Assembly (NCBI GenBank): GCA_030562215.1
Contig: JAUPFL010000001.1
Location: 744,001 to 808,000, forward strand
DNA: 64,000 nt
DNA from: Peribacillus frigoritolerans
GTDB taxonomy: Bacteria > Bacillota > Bacilli > Bacillales > DSM-1321
Direction: 5' to 3'
The translations under genes and the position numbers were made by a program. The notes beneath the pieces were generated by a model. It had not been told where the DNA came from. It worked only from the letters and a program-made list of their open reading frames with translations, and searched no databases. Each line of letters opens with the position of its first letter. The stretch's first letter is position 1. Below are positions 41,065 to 51,575 of this stretch, one piece after another.

Positions 41065-42064
41065 TTAGTTGAATTTGTGCCGTGGCAATTTATCCATATT
41101 ATCGAGCATGATACCGGTTCCGATTGCTACACAATCCATTGGCTGCTCGGCAACGAGTACTGGGACCTTAAGTTCTTCGGCAAGAAGTAAATCAATCCCG
41201 TGAAGCAATGCTCCCCGCCGGTTAAAATGACGCCTCGGTCGATGATATCAGCAGAAAGTTCTGGCGGCGTCCGCTCAAGTACGCTTTTTGCAGCTTGTAC
41301 AATGATCGAAACTTGCTCGCGAAGAGCCTCCTCAATTTCTTCCGAATTGACCGAAATGGTTCTAGGCAATCCCGATACCATATCACGCCCGCGGATATCG
41401 ATGACTTCATTACGGGATCCAGGGAATACGGTTGCAACCTGGATTTTAATGTTTTCCGCTGTACGCTCACCAATCAGGAGCTTATACTTCCGCTTGATAT
41501 AATTTAAAATTTCATTATCGAATTTGTCACCGGCCATTTTAATGGAAGAAGATGTAACGATATCCCCCATTGAAAGAACGGCAATATCCGTTGTACCCCG
41601 CCAATGTCTACGACCATATTGCCGCTTGGTTGAAAAATATCCATACCGGCACCGATTGCAGCCACTTTCGGTTCTTCTTCAAGGTATACTTTCTTCCCGC
41701 CGCTTTTTTCGGCAGCTTCTTTAATCGCCTTTTGTTCGACACTTGTTATGTTGGTCGGGCAGCAGATTAAAATTCTAGGCTTTGAAAGGAAGCCTTTCAC
41801 ATTCAATGTATTGATAAAATGCTTAAGCATCGATTCTGTTACATCAAAATCCGCAATGACACCGTCTTTTAAAGGACGGATTGCGATGATGTTTCCTGGA
41901 GTACGGCCAACCATTTTACGAGCTTCTTCCCCAACGGCAAGAACACGGTTCGTATTCTTATCAATCGCAACTACCGAAGGCTCATTTAACACAATTCCTT
42001 TACCTTTGACATGTATAAGAACATTGGCTGTTCCAAGATCTATCCCAATATCTCTAGCAAACAT
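41065..42064 (-). CDS. mbl: MreB-like cell-shape protein Mbl, two frameshifts
   Basis: A 333-aa bacterial actin that guides lateral wall synthesis. IGIDLGTANVLIHVKGKGIVLNEPS, DGVIADFDVTESMLKHF, ICCPTNITSVEQKAI, VVDIGGGTTDIAVLS and GRDMVSGLPRTI are the ATP-binding and polymer motifs. Position between flhO and spoIIID identifies Mbl rather than MreB or MreBH. G-runs short by one near 41597 and 41216 are repaired (DIGGGTTDIAVLS; LTGGGALLHGIDLLLAEEL), which carries the protein to its stop at 41065. The gap 40786-41064 holds no recognisable gene. Confidence 0.94.
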
Positions 42065-42285
42065 TTCTTAAATCCTCCTTGAATATCCTCACATATAACC
42101 TACTTCTGTCCTAATTGTTTATTTTACCATATTGCATTGACACAAGTAAGTATGAATTATAAATAAACACTAATATATACTATTTTTTCCTTCTTTGCCA
42201 ATATGTAAAAATTTTCAATGCCTTATGTACTATCTTTCCGTATTTCCCCATAAAAAATCCCGGCATGGAACCGCAATCAAGGTTA

Positions 42286-42318
42286 AGAAAAAGCTGACAC
42301 TCACTTTCGTGTCACCTT
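42286..42318 (-). terminator. Terminator of spoIIID
   Basis: TGACAC and GTGTCA around an 8-base loop, followed by GCTTTTTC on the minus strand. The remainder of 42065-42370 holds the mbl promoter region and no gene. Confidence 0.6.
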
Positions 42319-42370
42319 ATTCATTCCCCGATGGCCCGATTCACTTCCAATTGCCGGAATGATTCAAGTA

Positions 42371-42643
42371 TCATTTAACGATTTCTTCTTCTCTTTCAGA
42401 ACGTTTGTATTTTAATTTTGTCGCTTCTCCACCTCTAAGGTGACGAATGGATTTATGATAATCCAATATATCCTTCACTTCGTTAGCCAAATCAGGATTA
42501 ATTTCTGGCAGCCTCTCAGTTAAGTCTTTATGCACTGTGCTTTTAGAGACTCCGAACTCTTTTGCAATGACGCGAACTGTTTTTCTAGTTTCCACGATAT
42601 ACTTTCCTATCTTGATAGTTCTTTCTTTGATGTAATCGTGCAC
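42371..42643 (-). CDS. spoIIID: Sporulation transcriptional regulator SpoIIID
   Basis: A 90-aa mother-cell DNA-binding protein that acts on many sigma-E genes and on sigK. HDYIKERTIKIGKYIVETRKTVRVIAKEFGVSKSTVHKDL is almost identical to the B. subtilis protein and contains the HTH. Start is GTG at 42643 (GGGGAGG 9 bases before). Only the C-terminal tail differs (KRSEREEEIVK). The 327-base stretch 42644-42970 upstream holds its promoter and no gene I can support. Confidence 0.97.
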   Translation of the reverse strand: MHDYIKERTIKIGKYIVETRKTVRVIAKEFGVSKSTVHKDLTERLPEINPDLANEVKDILDYHKSIRHLRGGEATKLKYKRSEREEEIVK

Positions 42644-42970
42644 ACCACTCGACCTCCCCAAATTGGATGTGAGAAGTGTGAAATGAGATTCGTATTTTTC
42701 GAATCGAATACCGCTGCCCTATAAACAATGAAAGATAGAATTATTCACCTATTAGATAATTTGTAATAAACGATTCCTCACCTCAAACACTCTCTTTGCA
42801 TGGTTTATAACATCTTATTAGCTTGGTTAAGAATATATGCCTAATGGGACAGGAGGTTTGGATTTATTTCTGATTTTCATCTGTTTATTTTCATTGAGCG
42901 CAAATTATTTCCCGAGAAATTTGTCGGAAATTCAAAGGTTTCAGCATATTGGCCAATATTCCCTCGAAAG

Positions 42971-43006
42971 AAAAAAGAAGCCGTTCAAAGTGAACGGCTT
43001 CTTTTT
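42971..43006. terminator. Terminator of spoIIQ
   Basis: AAGAAGCCGTTCA pairs with TGAACGGCTTCTT and has T-runs on both strands. It follows spoIIQ on the minus strand. Confidence 0.85.
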
Positions 43007-43076
43007 ACCAAATTTTCAGTTGTTGTCATTCGTAACGCTCTAGGTTTTTGTTTTGATTTTATTAAAAATCTTAATC

Positions 43077-44060
43077 TTAATTAGATTGATTTAACGAATC
43101 TTTTAAGGAATCGCTTTCTTCAGTTGTATCTTCACCAGGGACAGAGCCTTCCTCATCAGTGCCACTCTCTAAATCAGTGCTCTCGTCAGTTTCGTCAACT
43201 GCAGGCGTTTCTTCCGTGCCAGTTTCTGATTCTTCAACTGCAGGTGTTTCTTTGTCAGCTTCTGATCCTTCCACTGCAGGTGTTTCTTCTTTGTCAGCTT
43301 CTGATCCTTCCACTGCAGGTGTTTCTTTGTCAGCTTCTGATCCTTCCACTGCAGGCGTTTCTTCTTTATCAGCTTCGGCATCAGTTGCAGATTGAATCGC
43401 AGAAGCTTGTTTATCAACAAAATCAAGTGGGTTTAACGCAATGTTATCTTTTCTGATTTCGAAGTGGACATGTACGCCAGCCTCTTCATTGATTTGGCTT
43501 TTTCCGGCTGTAGCAATTGCTTGTCCTTGTTTCACTTTGTCACCGACTGCAACCTTAATGTCTTTAACAGATTGATAACGAGTAACAACGCCATCTTCAT
43601 GCTCGACTTCAACTAAATTTCCAAGTAACGCATCATCTTGAACTTTCGTTACATTTCCACTTAAGGAAGCTTTTACATCGAAAGACTTTCCATCTTCCAT
43701 TGCAATGTCTATACCTTTGTTTTGCTCATATCTATTGTTGTAGAAAACCAATGCTTCTTCTTGTGCCTTTTCATCCGCATTCACATCATAAAACTGTTTC
43801 TTGATAACCGATTTGTCCGCATCGGCTACAGGCATCTTGATTGTCTCAAGATTGCTATTAACCTCTACAGAAGGCTGATCATAGTTTTTTCCTGTTTCAG
43901 CCGATTCCTCATCTTTAGCTGAATCATCAAAACTATTTTGTAATAAGAAGGCCGCGGCTAAAATTATGGCTGCACTTGCGATATAGATTGCTGATAATGC
44001 CCAACGTTGTTTTAGTATACGTCGGATTGTGGAAGTTGGTTTCTTTTCTTCCTCTCTCAT
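43077..44060 (-). CDS. spoIIQ: Forespore membrane protein SpoIIQ with repeat-extended C-terminus
   Basis: A 327-aa protein (B. subtilis 283). One TM helix (ALSAIYIASAAIILAAAFLL) and a LytM/M23 fold (NKGIDIAMEDGKSFDVKASLSGNVTKV, GNLVEVEHEDGVVTRYQS, GVHVHFEIRKD). The first metal ligand His is Asn here (QNKGIDIA), so it is probably an inactive peptidase, as in B. subtilis where SpoIIQ binds SpoIIIAH across the septum. Start at 44060 with GAGGTG upstream. The C-terminus carries about five acidic repeats ETPAVEGSEADKE (DNA 43195-43400). Confidence 0.92.
   Translation of the reverse strand: MREEEKKPTSTIRRILKQRWALSAIYIASAAIILAAAFLLQNSFDDSAKDEESAETGKNYDQPSVEVNSNLETIKMPVADADKSVIKKQFYDVNADEKAQEEALVFYNNRYEQNKGIDIAMEDGKSFDVKASLSGNVTKVQDDALLGNLVEVEHEDGVVTRYQSVKDIKVAVGDKVKQGQAIATAGKSQINEEAGVHVHFEIRKDNIALNPLDFVDKQASAIQSATDAEADKEETPAVEGSEADKETPAVEGSEADKEETPAVEGSEADKETPAVEESETGTEETPAVDETDESTDLESGTDEEGSVPGEDTTEESDSLKDSLNQSN
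43195..43400. repeat. Imperfect tandem repeats (39/42 bp) in spoIIQ C-terminal coding part
   Basis: About five copies of a unit coding ETPAVEGSEADKE. Unit lengths alternate 39 and 42 bases through E or EE, so frame is kept. Confidence 0.85.
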
Positions 44061-44211
44061 ATTAATCACCTCAGCAATCATTCTGAACATTTTGTTAAAA
44101 TTATATACATTCAGGAAAAATTTTTTTGGATTTATTTTGTGGAAATGAAACCGATTTTATTCGTAGAATGGTAAAATGTTTGGTATCTCACTGTTGAAGG
44201 ATGTTTAAATC

Positions 44212-44636
44212 ATGAAAAAGCTTTTAAACTTGTGTTAACGTTATTGCCTTTTCTATATATGATTGCCATTTGGATAATGTCGAGCAACCCAGATGATATG
44301 ATTCTAGATCTTCCCTCATCCTCAATTGACCGATTTATCAAAGAGGCACTTCATCTGGTCGAATTTGCCCTTTTGTATATATTATTTGTTTCGGCACTTA
44401 CTGCTAACCAAAAACTGAAACCTGGTTTAAGCCTGTTGGCAGCCCTTGTAGCTTGCCTTTACGGATTGATTGATGAATACCACCAATCTTTCGTCCCGTA
44501 CCGCTCCTCTAGCTTAATAGATGTCATTAAGGATATCATTGGAGTAGCTGCAGTTTATTTTCATGTCCAATATCATTATTTCAAGCGTGAACGGGGCTTT
44601 TTGACCTTTATAGAAAGATTAAACGAAAAGAAATGA
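44212..44636 (+). CDS. ywnJ: VanZ-family membrane protein YwnJ, one frameshift
   Basis: About 141 aa with four TM helices: TLLPFLYMIAIWIMSS, EFALLYILFVSAL, SLLAALVACLYGLIDEYHQSF and the last near IIGVAAVYF. LIDEYHQSFVPYRSSSLIDVIKDIIG is the VanZ signature. One T near 44231 joins an ATG with GAAGGA site (MKKLLNFVLTLLPF). No activity is established; VanZ relatives can lower teicoplanin binding. Next to spoIIQ as in B. subtilis. Confidence 0.82.
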
Positions 44637-44664
44637 GAGATGGGAATCCCCATCTCTCATTTCT
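44629..44664. terminator. Bidirectional terminator between ywnJ and spoIID
   Basis: AGAAATGAGAGATGGG (44629-44644) pairs with 44649-44664. It covers the stop codons of both converging genes. Confidence 0.9.
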
Positions 44665-45692
44665 TTGCCGTCATCGTATTCAGCCACTTACTTGAAGACT
44701 GAACTTTGACACCCTTATAATAATATTTCACGATGTCTTCATAGGTTTTCCCTTCCCTGGCCATTCCATTAGCCCCGTATTGGCTCATTCCAACTCCGTG
44801 TCCAGATCCTTTTGTCGTGATGACAATCTGGTTGCCTTGACGCTCCCAATCAAAATCGGATGATGTCAGCCCGAGTTTCTCACGAATCTGTTTTCCTGTC
44901 ATTTTCTTTCCTCCGATATCCACTACACCTACGCGATTACCTGATGTTCTTTCAATGACAGTCCCTATTGATGTTCCCGAAGAAAGACTTACACCCAATT
45001 TTTTTCAAAATCTGCAGTATCGACTACAACTTTATTATAAAACTTTGGTGATTCTTCTTTATCCCATGGACTGGATACACTTTTTAAATAGGGGAATTCA
45101 GCTTGCCAATAGTCCTCGGAATTCTCCGTATAGCCATTGCTGGTCGAAAAAAAGTGGCAGTAATCGGTTTTCCTTCATAGGTTAAAATTTGACCCGCCGT
45201 TTCTTTTATGGCCTTGTCAATTTTTTGCATCTTCCATTTATAATCAGAGCCCCACTGTTTCTTCAGCTCATCATCATTCTTATAAACTTGGTGCATGACC
45301 GTATCGCTAACATCGGCACCATCCGGCAAGCCTAATCGACTTTCGCTTATGAGCTGATTGACAATATAGGTTCTCGCCGTCAACGCTTGTGCTTTCAGCG
45401 CTTCTTCTTCAAAATCTGCTGGCATTTCAGCTGCAACCACACCAGTCAAGTACGATTCAATCGGCAGTTTTTCAATCTTTTTTGCAGATGTGCGGTAAAC
45501 GGCAACTTCTACGGAACTCATTTCATTTGCAGCTACCTCTTTACCCTCGTTCTTCCCTTTCTTTTCTAATTGTTCGGTCAACTGTCCACTTGTCTTATCA
45601 TTTGAAAATGGAAGCACAAGCACTGCCGGAATCATGATAATTACGAATGCTACTGCAATGAATAGTACGATCATCGGTTTGATTGCTTTCAA
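44657..45692 (-). CDS. spoIID: Stage II sporulation protein D (SpoIID), two frameshifts
   Basis: About 345 aa. One N-terminal TM helix, then LytB/SpoIID fold: [25 protein letters not shown] with the catalytic Glu, [25 protein letters not shown], and [17 protein letters not shown]. It is the glycan-cleaving enzyme of engulfment, working with SpoIIM and SpoIIP. T-run near 45150 and A-run near 45003 are short by one base. The gene lies downstream of murA on the same strand. Confidence 0.93.
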
Positions 45693-45840
45693 ATTCCTGA
45701 GCCTCCCTACACTTATTTTCTCTGCTGTATAATCGTATCCAGCAGGTATCTTTACATAACAAATGTATGTCGGAGGACAAGCTTTTATGAATAGAAAAAC
45801 TACAACTACTTAACTGTCGGCGATGAATCCGGAACAAGAC

Positions 45841-45884
45841 AAAAAAACCATTCACGGTTCAGAGATTCGAACGTGAATGGTTTT
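45841..45884 (-). terminator. Terminator of murA
   Basis: AAAACCATTCACG (45843-45855) pairs with CGTGAATGGTTTT (45870-45882); minus-strand T-run follows. Confidence 0.88.
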
Positions 45885-45901
45885 ATAAGCTACTTATGCG
45901 T

Positions 45902-47197
45902 TTAAATCTGCAATTTTTTTGTTTCAGCAGCAGGTACATCTTCGTTAATACGTTCCACATCCGCACCTAGAGATGCCAATTTACCATGGAAATTCACGTA
46001 TCCTCTGTCAAGATGCTTCAATTCTGTAACACGTGTAATGCCATCTGCAACCAATCCAGTCAGGATGAGCGCTGCCGCGGCACGTAAATCTGTTGCAGCT
46101 ACTTCAGCACCTTGAATGTTAGTTGGTCCATTAACGATAACGGAACGGCCTTCTATTTTAATATTGGCATTCATGCGACGGAATTCTTCAACATGCATAA
46201 AACGGTTTTCGAAAACGGTCTCCGTAATCATACTTGTTCCTTCAGCACGCAGTAATAATGCCATCATTTGCGATTGCATATCAGTCGGGAAACCAGGATG
46301 CGGCATTGTTTTGATGTCAATGGCCTTCAAGGTTTTTGGACCGATAACGCGTAATCCATCTTCTTCTTCAAGAATTTTAACGCCCATTTCCTCCATTTTA
46401 GCAATAAGGGAAGTAAGGTGTTCAGGTACAGCTCCTTGAACAAGAACATTGCCGCCAGTAAGAGCGGCCGCTGTCATGAATGTACCAGCTTCGATACGGT
46501 CAGGTATAATCGTATGTTCAGTGCCATATAATTTATCGACACCTTCGATTCTCATCGTACCAGTACCGGCACCTCTGACTTTGGCACCCATTTTATTAAG
46601 GAGATTCGCAAGATCTACAATTTCAGGCTCTTTGGCCACATTTTCAAGAATAGTTATACCTTCAGCAAGTGTAGCAGCCATCATGATGTTTTCGGTGGCA
46701 CCAACACTCGGGAAGTCAAGATACACTCTTGCACCCTTAAGTCTGCCTTCTACCTCGGCATCAATGAAACCATTGCCGACCTTCACTTTTGCTCCCATCG
46801 CTTCAAAGCCCTTTAAATGCTGGTCGATAGGACGTGATCCGATGGCACAGCCACCAGGAAGAGCAACGCGGGCCCGGCCATTCCTTGCTAGTAATGAGCC
46901 CATCACTAAAACGGAAGCTCTCATTTTACGTACATATTCAAATGGTGCTTCTTCTAATAACTCTCTTGATGCATCTACAGTTACTTGATTGTCATGAAAG
47001 GCAACATCTGCATTTAAGTTGCGCAATACTTCATTGATTGTATATACATCGGAGAGCGTAGGAACATCTTTAATGATACTTTTCCCATCACTTGCTAATA
47101 ATGTTGCAGCGATAACTGGCAAAACGGCGTTTTTAGCACCTTCTACTTTAACTGTCCCGCTAAGCCTTTTTCCGCCGCGGACGATGATTTTTTCCAA
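45902..47197 (-). CDS. murA: UDP-N-acetylglucosamine 1-carboxyvinyltransferase MurA
   Basis: A 431-aa enzyme that adds enolpyruvate from PEP to UDP-GlcNAc, the first committed step of peptidoglycan synthesis. [20 protein letters not shown] (Lys22/Asn23), [19 protein letters not shown] with the PEP-binding, fosfomycin-target Cys, and DRIEAGTFM are seen. It is complete and unbroken. ywmB lies upstream by 32 bases, so the two may share a transcript. Confidence 0.97.
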   Translation of the reverse strand: MEKIIVRGGKRLSGTVKVEGAKNAVLPVIAATLLASDGKSIIKDVPTLSDVYTINEVLRNLNADVAFHDNQVTVDASRELLEEAPFEYVRKMRASVLVMGSLLARNGRARVALPGGCAIGSRPIDQHLKGFEAMGAKVKVGNGFIDAEVEGRLKGARVYLDFPSVGATENIMMAATLAEGITILENVAKEPEIVDLANLLNKMGAKVRGAGTGTMRIEGVDKLYGTEHTIIPDRIEAGTFMTAAALTGGNVLVQGAVPEHLTSLIAKMEEMGVKILEEEDGLRVIGPKTLKAIDIKTMPHPGFPTDMQSQMMALLLRAEGTSMITETVFENRFMHVEEFRRMNANIKIEGRSVIVNGPTNIQGAEVAATDLRAAAALILTGLVADGITRVTELKHLDRGYVNFHGKLASLGADVERINEDVPAAETKKLQI

Positions 47198-47229
47198 AAG
47201 TATTCCCCTCCGCGTCCATTTTCTCTATA

Positions 47230-47979
47230 TTAATATTCAAACGTTATGATTGGTGTGCCAACTACAAAGTTCGTTCGGTCACCCAATCCTTCTGTCCGTA
47301 GCCCAAACTGCAAATTTAATTTTTCTTTTGTCAAAGGTTGTTTAAACAATGTTGAATGTGCAGATATAGATGTAAAGTTTGTTTCATGCACACTCTCAAT
47401 TTCCCTTGCTTGGAACATATCTAACAGGTCTTCAGTTTTAGAGTTTAAAACCGAATTCATATTATCATTGATAGACCCTTTAATACAAGAAAAAATTGAA
47501 GGAGTTCCTATAAATAGGTCATTCACCCTGTTTTGGAACGCAGCGGTAAAAAATGCCTCATTGGCTTTCTTCCACTTTTTCCCCTTCACTTCGTAAATAA
47601 CATAGGTAACTTTATCAAATTTCTCTTCCGTTGTCATTATTTTGATAGACTCGGTCAGACCTGAATCGATATTGTAAGTTAACGCCTCAGCCTTCCAGCC
47701 GGAAGCATCATCTTTCCGGTGCCATTGAAATTGAGGGTATTTTCGTTTTAAAGCTGTAACTTCGCTTTCAAACTCTTGTTTAGTTGTAATCTCTTTATTT
47801 ATTTCTCTAGTGAGTACAGACCAATCCTCTATGTCTAAATCTTTATCTGTTTGTAACAGTCCCACCATTTTAACTATATCTGGTTTACTTTCTGCCACAA
47901 TCGTACTATTCCCAATTAAAATCACCATCAAACCGAGAAATACTATGTATGTTAACATTTTTTTATTTAAAAAATACAT
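47230..47979 (-). CDS. ywmB: YwmB-family secreted protein
   Basis: A 249-aa protein with signal anchor (MLTYIVFLGLMVILIGNST) and a YwmB domain (TATA-binding-protein-like fold): EITTKQEFESEVTALKRKYPQFQW, VTYVIYEVKGKKW and LFIGTPSIFSCIKGSIND. Function unknown; conserved next to murA in Bacillus. GGGAGG precedes the ATG. Unbroken. Confidence 0.88.
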   Translation of the reverse strand: MYFLNKKMLTYIVFLGLMVILIGNSTIVAESKPDIVKMVGLLQTDKDLDIEDWSVLTREINKEITTKQEFESEVTALKRKYPQFQWHRKDDASGWKAEALTYNIDSGLTESIKIMTTEEKFDKVTYVIYEVKGKKWKKANEAFFTAAFQNRVNDLFIGTPSIFSCIKGSINDNMNSVLNSKTEDLLDMFQAREIESVHETNFTSISAHSTLFKQPLTKEKLNLQFGLRTEGLGDRTNFVVGTPIITFEY

Positions 47980-48137
47980 GTTAAATCCCTCCCCTTTTAC
48001 ACATTCTTTCCATAAGGAGAGAGATCATACTTCGAGTTTTCCGACAATTGGTGACACCTTCCCCTTAAATTGGCAGGAAGCAAAAGCGAATACAAGAGTA
48101 GAATCATATTTTGCTATAAGAAAAGTCTTACAGCTTA

Positions 48138-48380
48138 TCAGTCATTACTAAACATATACGGAAGTTGGTTTGCAAATCCCAGGTAGTCGAGGAAGAAATT
48201 ACTTACAACTGAACCGATGGCAACCGTTAATAAAATATATAATACCCTGGCCTTGATGACCGAATTGGATCTTAACATTTTATCAAAATGTAATGCCTGT
48301 AAAGCCCACCAGGTAACTGCAATGAAAAACAAGTGTGCAATTATTCCTGTTAAAGCCTGCTGTCCCATTGCTGAAAACAT
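48138..48380 (-). CDS. ywzB: DUF1146 membrane protein YwzB
   Basis: An 80-aa protein with two TM helices (LTGIIAHLFFIAVTWWAL and VLYILLTVAIGSVVSNFFL). I choose the second ATG (MFSAMGQQAL), 7 bases after AGGAGGT; the first ATG touches the ribosome site. The family is found upstream of ywmB-murA and near atp in Bacillus. Function unknown. Confidence 0.88.
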   Translation of the reverse strand: MFSAMGQQALTGIIAHLFFIAVTWWALQALHFDKMLRSNSVIKARVLYILLTVAIGSVVSNFFLDYLGFANQLPYMFSND

Positions 48381-48486
48381 GTACATACCTCCTAAAAGAC
48401 ACCCGAATTCTATTCTAACACAAAACCCCTTCATATTTGGAATTAAAAAGGAAGAATTGCAAAATATCTTTTTAAAACTGTAAATA

Positions 48487-48516
48487 GAGGCTTGATCCAA
48501 TGGAACAAGCCTCTGA
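48487..48516 (-). terminator. Hairpin downstream of nuoN
   Basis: AGAGGCTTG pairs with CAAGCCTCT; the T-tail is weak. It is the likely end of the nuo operon. Confidence 0.6.
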
Positions 48517-48529
48517 TACAGGCATTATA

Positions 48530-50053
48530 TCATTTGCTCGAAATAAAGTCTGTAAAATCACCAAATTGATCATGAATAAAATCAAAGGCAATATTTGGCG
48601 CCACCCCGAGAAGTATGGTGCCCATTACGCATATGATCAACACGGCGTAAAGACCCGGACGAATCTTAATGACCTTTTCTGAATGAATCGGTCGGAAAAA
48701 GACCTGCACCAATAATCCGAAATAATACACATAGGACACAATGGTTCCTGCAATCATGATTCCCGCAAGGACGAAATGTCCAGGCTCGGTTATGAATGTG
48801 CCAAGAAAAATATTGAGTTTGCCAATGAAACCTGTCGTTCCGGGAATTCCAGCAAGCGACAGGATGAATATGGTGAATGCCATGGCAAGATACGGTGATT
48901 TCCTCCCCAGTCCTGCAAGAATGCTGATATCTTCAGACCCACTTTGACTGGAGAGCAGCTGAATGACTGCAAATACACCGATATTCATTAATACATAAGC
49001 CATTAGGTAAAACCAGACCGTATCCAGGAGGAAATATCCACCGCCCAATGTAGCCACCGCAACAAGCAGGTAACCCGCATGAGCGATGCTTGAATAGGCG
49101 AACATCCGTTTTAAATTTTGCTGCCTTAACGCAATCACATTTCCAATGATGATCGTCAGCCCCGCCAATGAAGCTATATAGATATTATTTTTATCCAAAA
49201 GTCGAGCGCTCCGAACGTATCACCGGAAGCGGTCAGGAACAACGAGAGAAAAAGGCGCAGGATGATGACGAAACCTGCCATTTTCGAGATTACACTCAAA
49301 AAGGCTGCGACCGGTGTCGGTGCCCCTTCATAGACATCCGGCGCCCACATATGAAACGGTGCGGCGGCAATCTTGAAGGATACACCGACAAATACCATGA
49401 AGAAAGCGAGTCCCATGATGTACTGCAGCTGCCCATCCGTCATCCCAGCCATCGTCCGGCTCATTTCTCCTAGATTGACGGAACCGGTCACTCCATATAA
49501 ATAACTCATCCCGAATAAAGTGATTGCCGTGGAAATACCTCCGTTTATCACATACTTCATCGACGCTTCGTTGGACTTCCGATCATGCTTGCGTATTCCG
49601 ACTAATATATAAGATGAAAGTGAAAGAAGTTCCAATCCAACGAACAGCGTTATCAAATCACCGCTTGAGGACATGATCATCGCTCCAAGCAAAGCGGTCA
49701 GGAACAGATAATAAAATTCCCCCGGTGCTCCCGCAGCCCCTCTTGCGGTTCATAGCCTTCAGCCAGAAGGATGATTAGGCCGCTCCGAATAATAGTAACA
49801 GCTTAAAAGCTTTTGCAAATGAATCTAATCGAAATGTGTCGGATAAAATACTGACTGTCTCAAAGGACAGCAGGCTAATCAGTGACAAACATGCCAAAAT
49901 GATTCCGGTTAGCGCGAGCCATGCCAGTTTTCTCCGATTAAAGTGCTTGGGCCAGAATAAATCCAGTATTGAAAGAATCATGGTCGTTCCAAGGATGATG
50001 AATTCGGGCATCATCGCTCCCCAATCATAAGAAAGCATCGTGTTCCAATCCAT
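48530..50053 (-). CDS. nuoN: NADH-quinone oxidoreductase-like subunit N, two frameshifts
   Basis: About 508 aa, proton-pumping antiporter-like subunit of complex I. SSSGDLITLFVGLELLSLSSYILVG has the key Glu, SFKIAAAPFHMWAPDVYEGAPTPVAAFLS the central Lys, and MFAYSSIAHAGYLLVA and LSLAGIPGTTGFIGK the later motifs. Breaks near 49780 and 49197 are bridged by one base each. It is the last gene of the operon. Confidence 0.93.
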
Positions 50054-50056
50054 CCT

Positions 50057-51574
50057 TCATCGCCCCCCTAGAGCAAGCATCATGGCTTCAATCGTTCCTT
50101 GAAGAGGCCCGCCTAACAAATTTGGGTATACCCCAACAGATACTATCAAACCGAGAAGAACGAACGCCGGCAAAAACTCCCAGCCCCTTAGGTCCAATTT
50201 CTCTTTTTCTATCAAGCTATCATTTTTCCCGAAAGTCATCAGCATGACCGCCCTCAATACATAAACAGCGGTTAATACCAGCCCGATCACCCCTATTGCC
50301 GCTAGCAACGGCTGACTCTTGAATAAGCCAAGAAATACCATGAATTCACTGATGAAGCCGGACATGCCAGGCAAACCGAGTGAAGCCATCCCGCAAGCTA
50401 ACATAAAACCTGAAAAAATCGGCATCGAATTGGCCAGGCCCCCAAGCTTAGGAAGCATCGTGGTTCCCATACGCTCATACAACACTCCCACCAAGAAAAA
50501 CAGCAAAGCAGCAATTAGCCCGTGTGAGATTACTTGAAAAATGGCTCCCTGAATGCCCGCTTCATTCAAGGCCCCCAGCCCCATCATGACGATACCCATA
50601 TGTGAGATTGATGAGTAGGCTAAAACGAGCTTGAAATCCGTTTGTACCAATGCTAGAAATGCTCCATATAAAAAACTGAGGACCCCAAATAGGACAATGG
50701 TAAAGGCCAAGCTTTTATATTGTTCAGGAAATATCCCCATTCCAAACCGGATGATTCCATATGCCCCAATTTTCAATAAGACACCCGCATGTATCATGAC
50801 TATTGATGGAGGTGCTTCTGCATGGACCCGCACCATCCAGCTGTGAAAGGGAAAGACGGGCAGCTTTATCGCAAATGCCACGAGAAATGCGAGACATAAA
50901 CCATATTTCATCGAATCGGATATGGGTGCAAAAAGCGAAACACCGCCCATTGTCATCATCTGTGTCAATGCTGCAATGTTGGTCGTACCTGTCCTGGCAA
51001 ACAAAATCAAAATGGCCACCAATAAAACAGCCGAACCAATGCCATTATAAATCAGAAAACGATAAGAAGCTTTCTCCCTCTCCAGAAAGCCCCATCTGCC
51101 AATTAAAAAGAAAGCAGGAATCAAAGTCATTTCAAAAAAATGAAAAAAGGATCAAATTTTCTGCCGTGAAGACACCGAGCATTCCAATCTCCAGGATCAA
51201 AAATAACAAATAATACCCTTTCCATTTTTTTATATAAATGGATGCGATTGCGGCCAGTGATGAAATGATTGTTGTCAGTAATATGAAGATGAGACTTAAT
51301 CCATCCAGCCCCAACTCAAAATCAACCGTGAACAGCTTGGGATCATACATCTCCAAATTTCCAAACCTGATCCAATTCAACTTAATGTCAAATAAGGATA
51401 GGGCCACGCCCGAATAATATTGGCTGCATAGAAAGAACGATAGGAAAAGGGGAGGCAGTGTTCCGAAAAAGCCAAATTGTTTAATCGTCCTTTCCTCTTT
51501 TTCGGCATGAGTGCAACCATCACTATGCCCAGCAGCGGTGAAAACACTAAAAGCGAGAGCAAATAGACATTCAT
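50057..51574 (-). CDS. nuoM: NADH-quinone oxidoreductase-like subunit M, two frameshifts
   Basis: About 505 aa. FELGLDGLSLIFILLTT, LFSFFFEMTLIPAFFLIG with the conserved Glu, AIKLPVFPFHSWMVRVHAEAPPS with the central Lys, and AYSSISHMGIVMMG are the antiporter-like motifs. Breaks near 51460 and 51132 (T/A-runs) divide it into three pieces. It overlaps neither neighbour; nuoL ends 2 bases before its start. Confidence 0.93.
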
Positions 51575-51575
51575 C

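Noticed and set aside
42837..43043. 68-codon plus frame between spoIIID and spoIIQ
   Set aside because: It runs through the spoIIQ terminator and has no supporting signal.
43124..43456. Plus-strand frames opposite the spoIIQ repeats
   Set aside because: Shadows of the spoIIQ repeat; no ribosome site.
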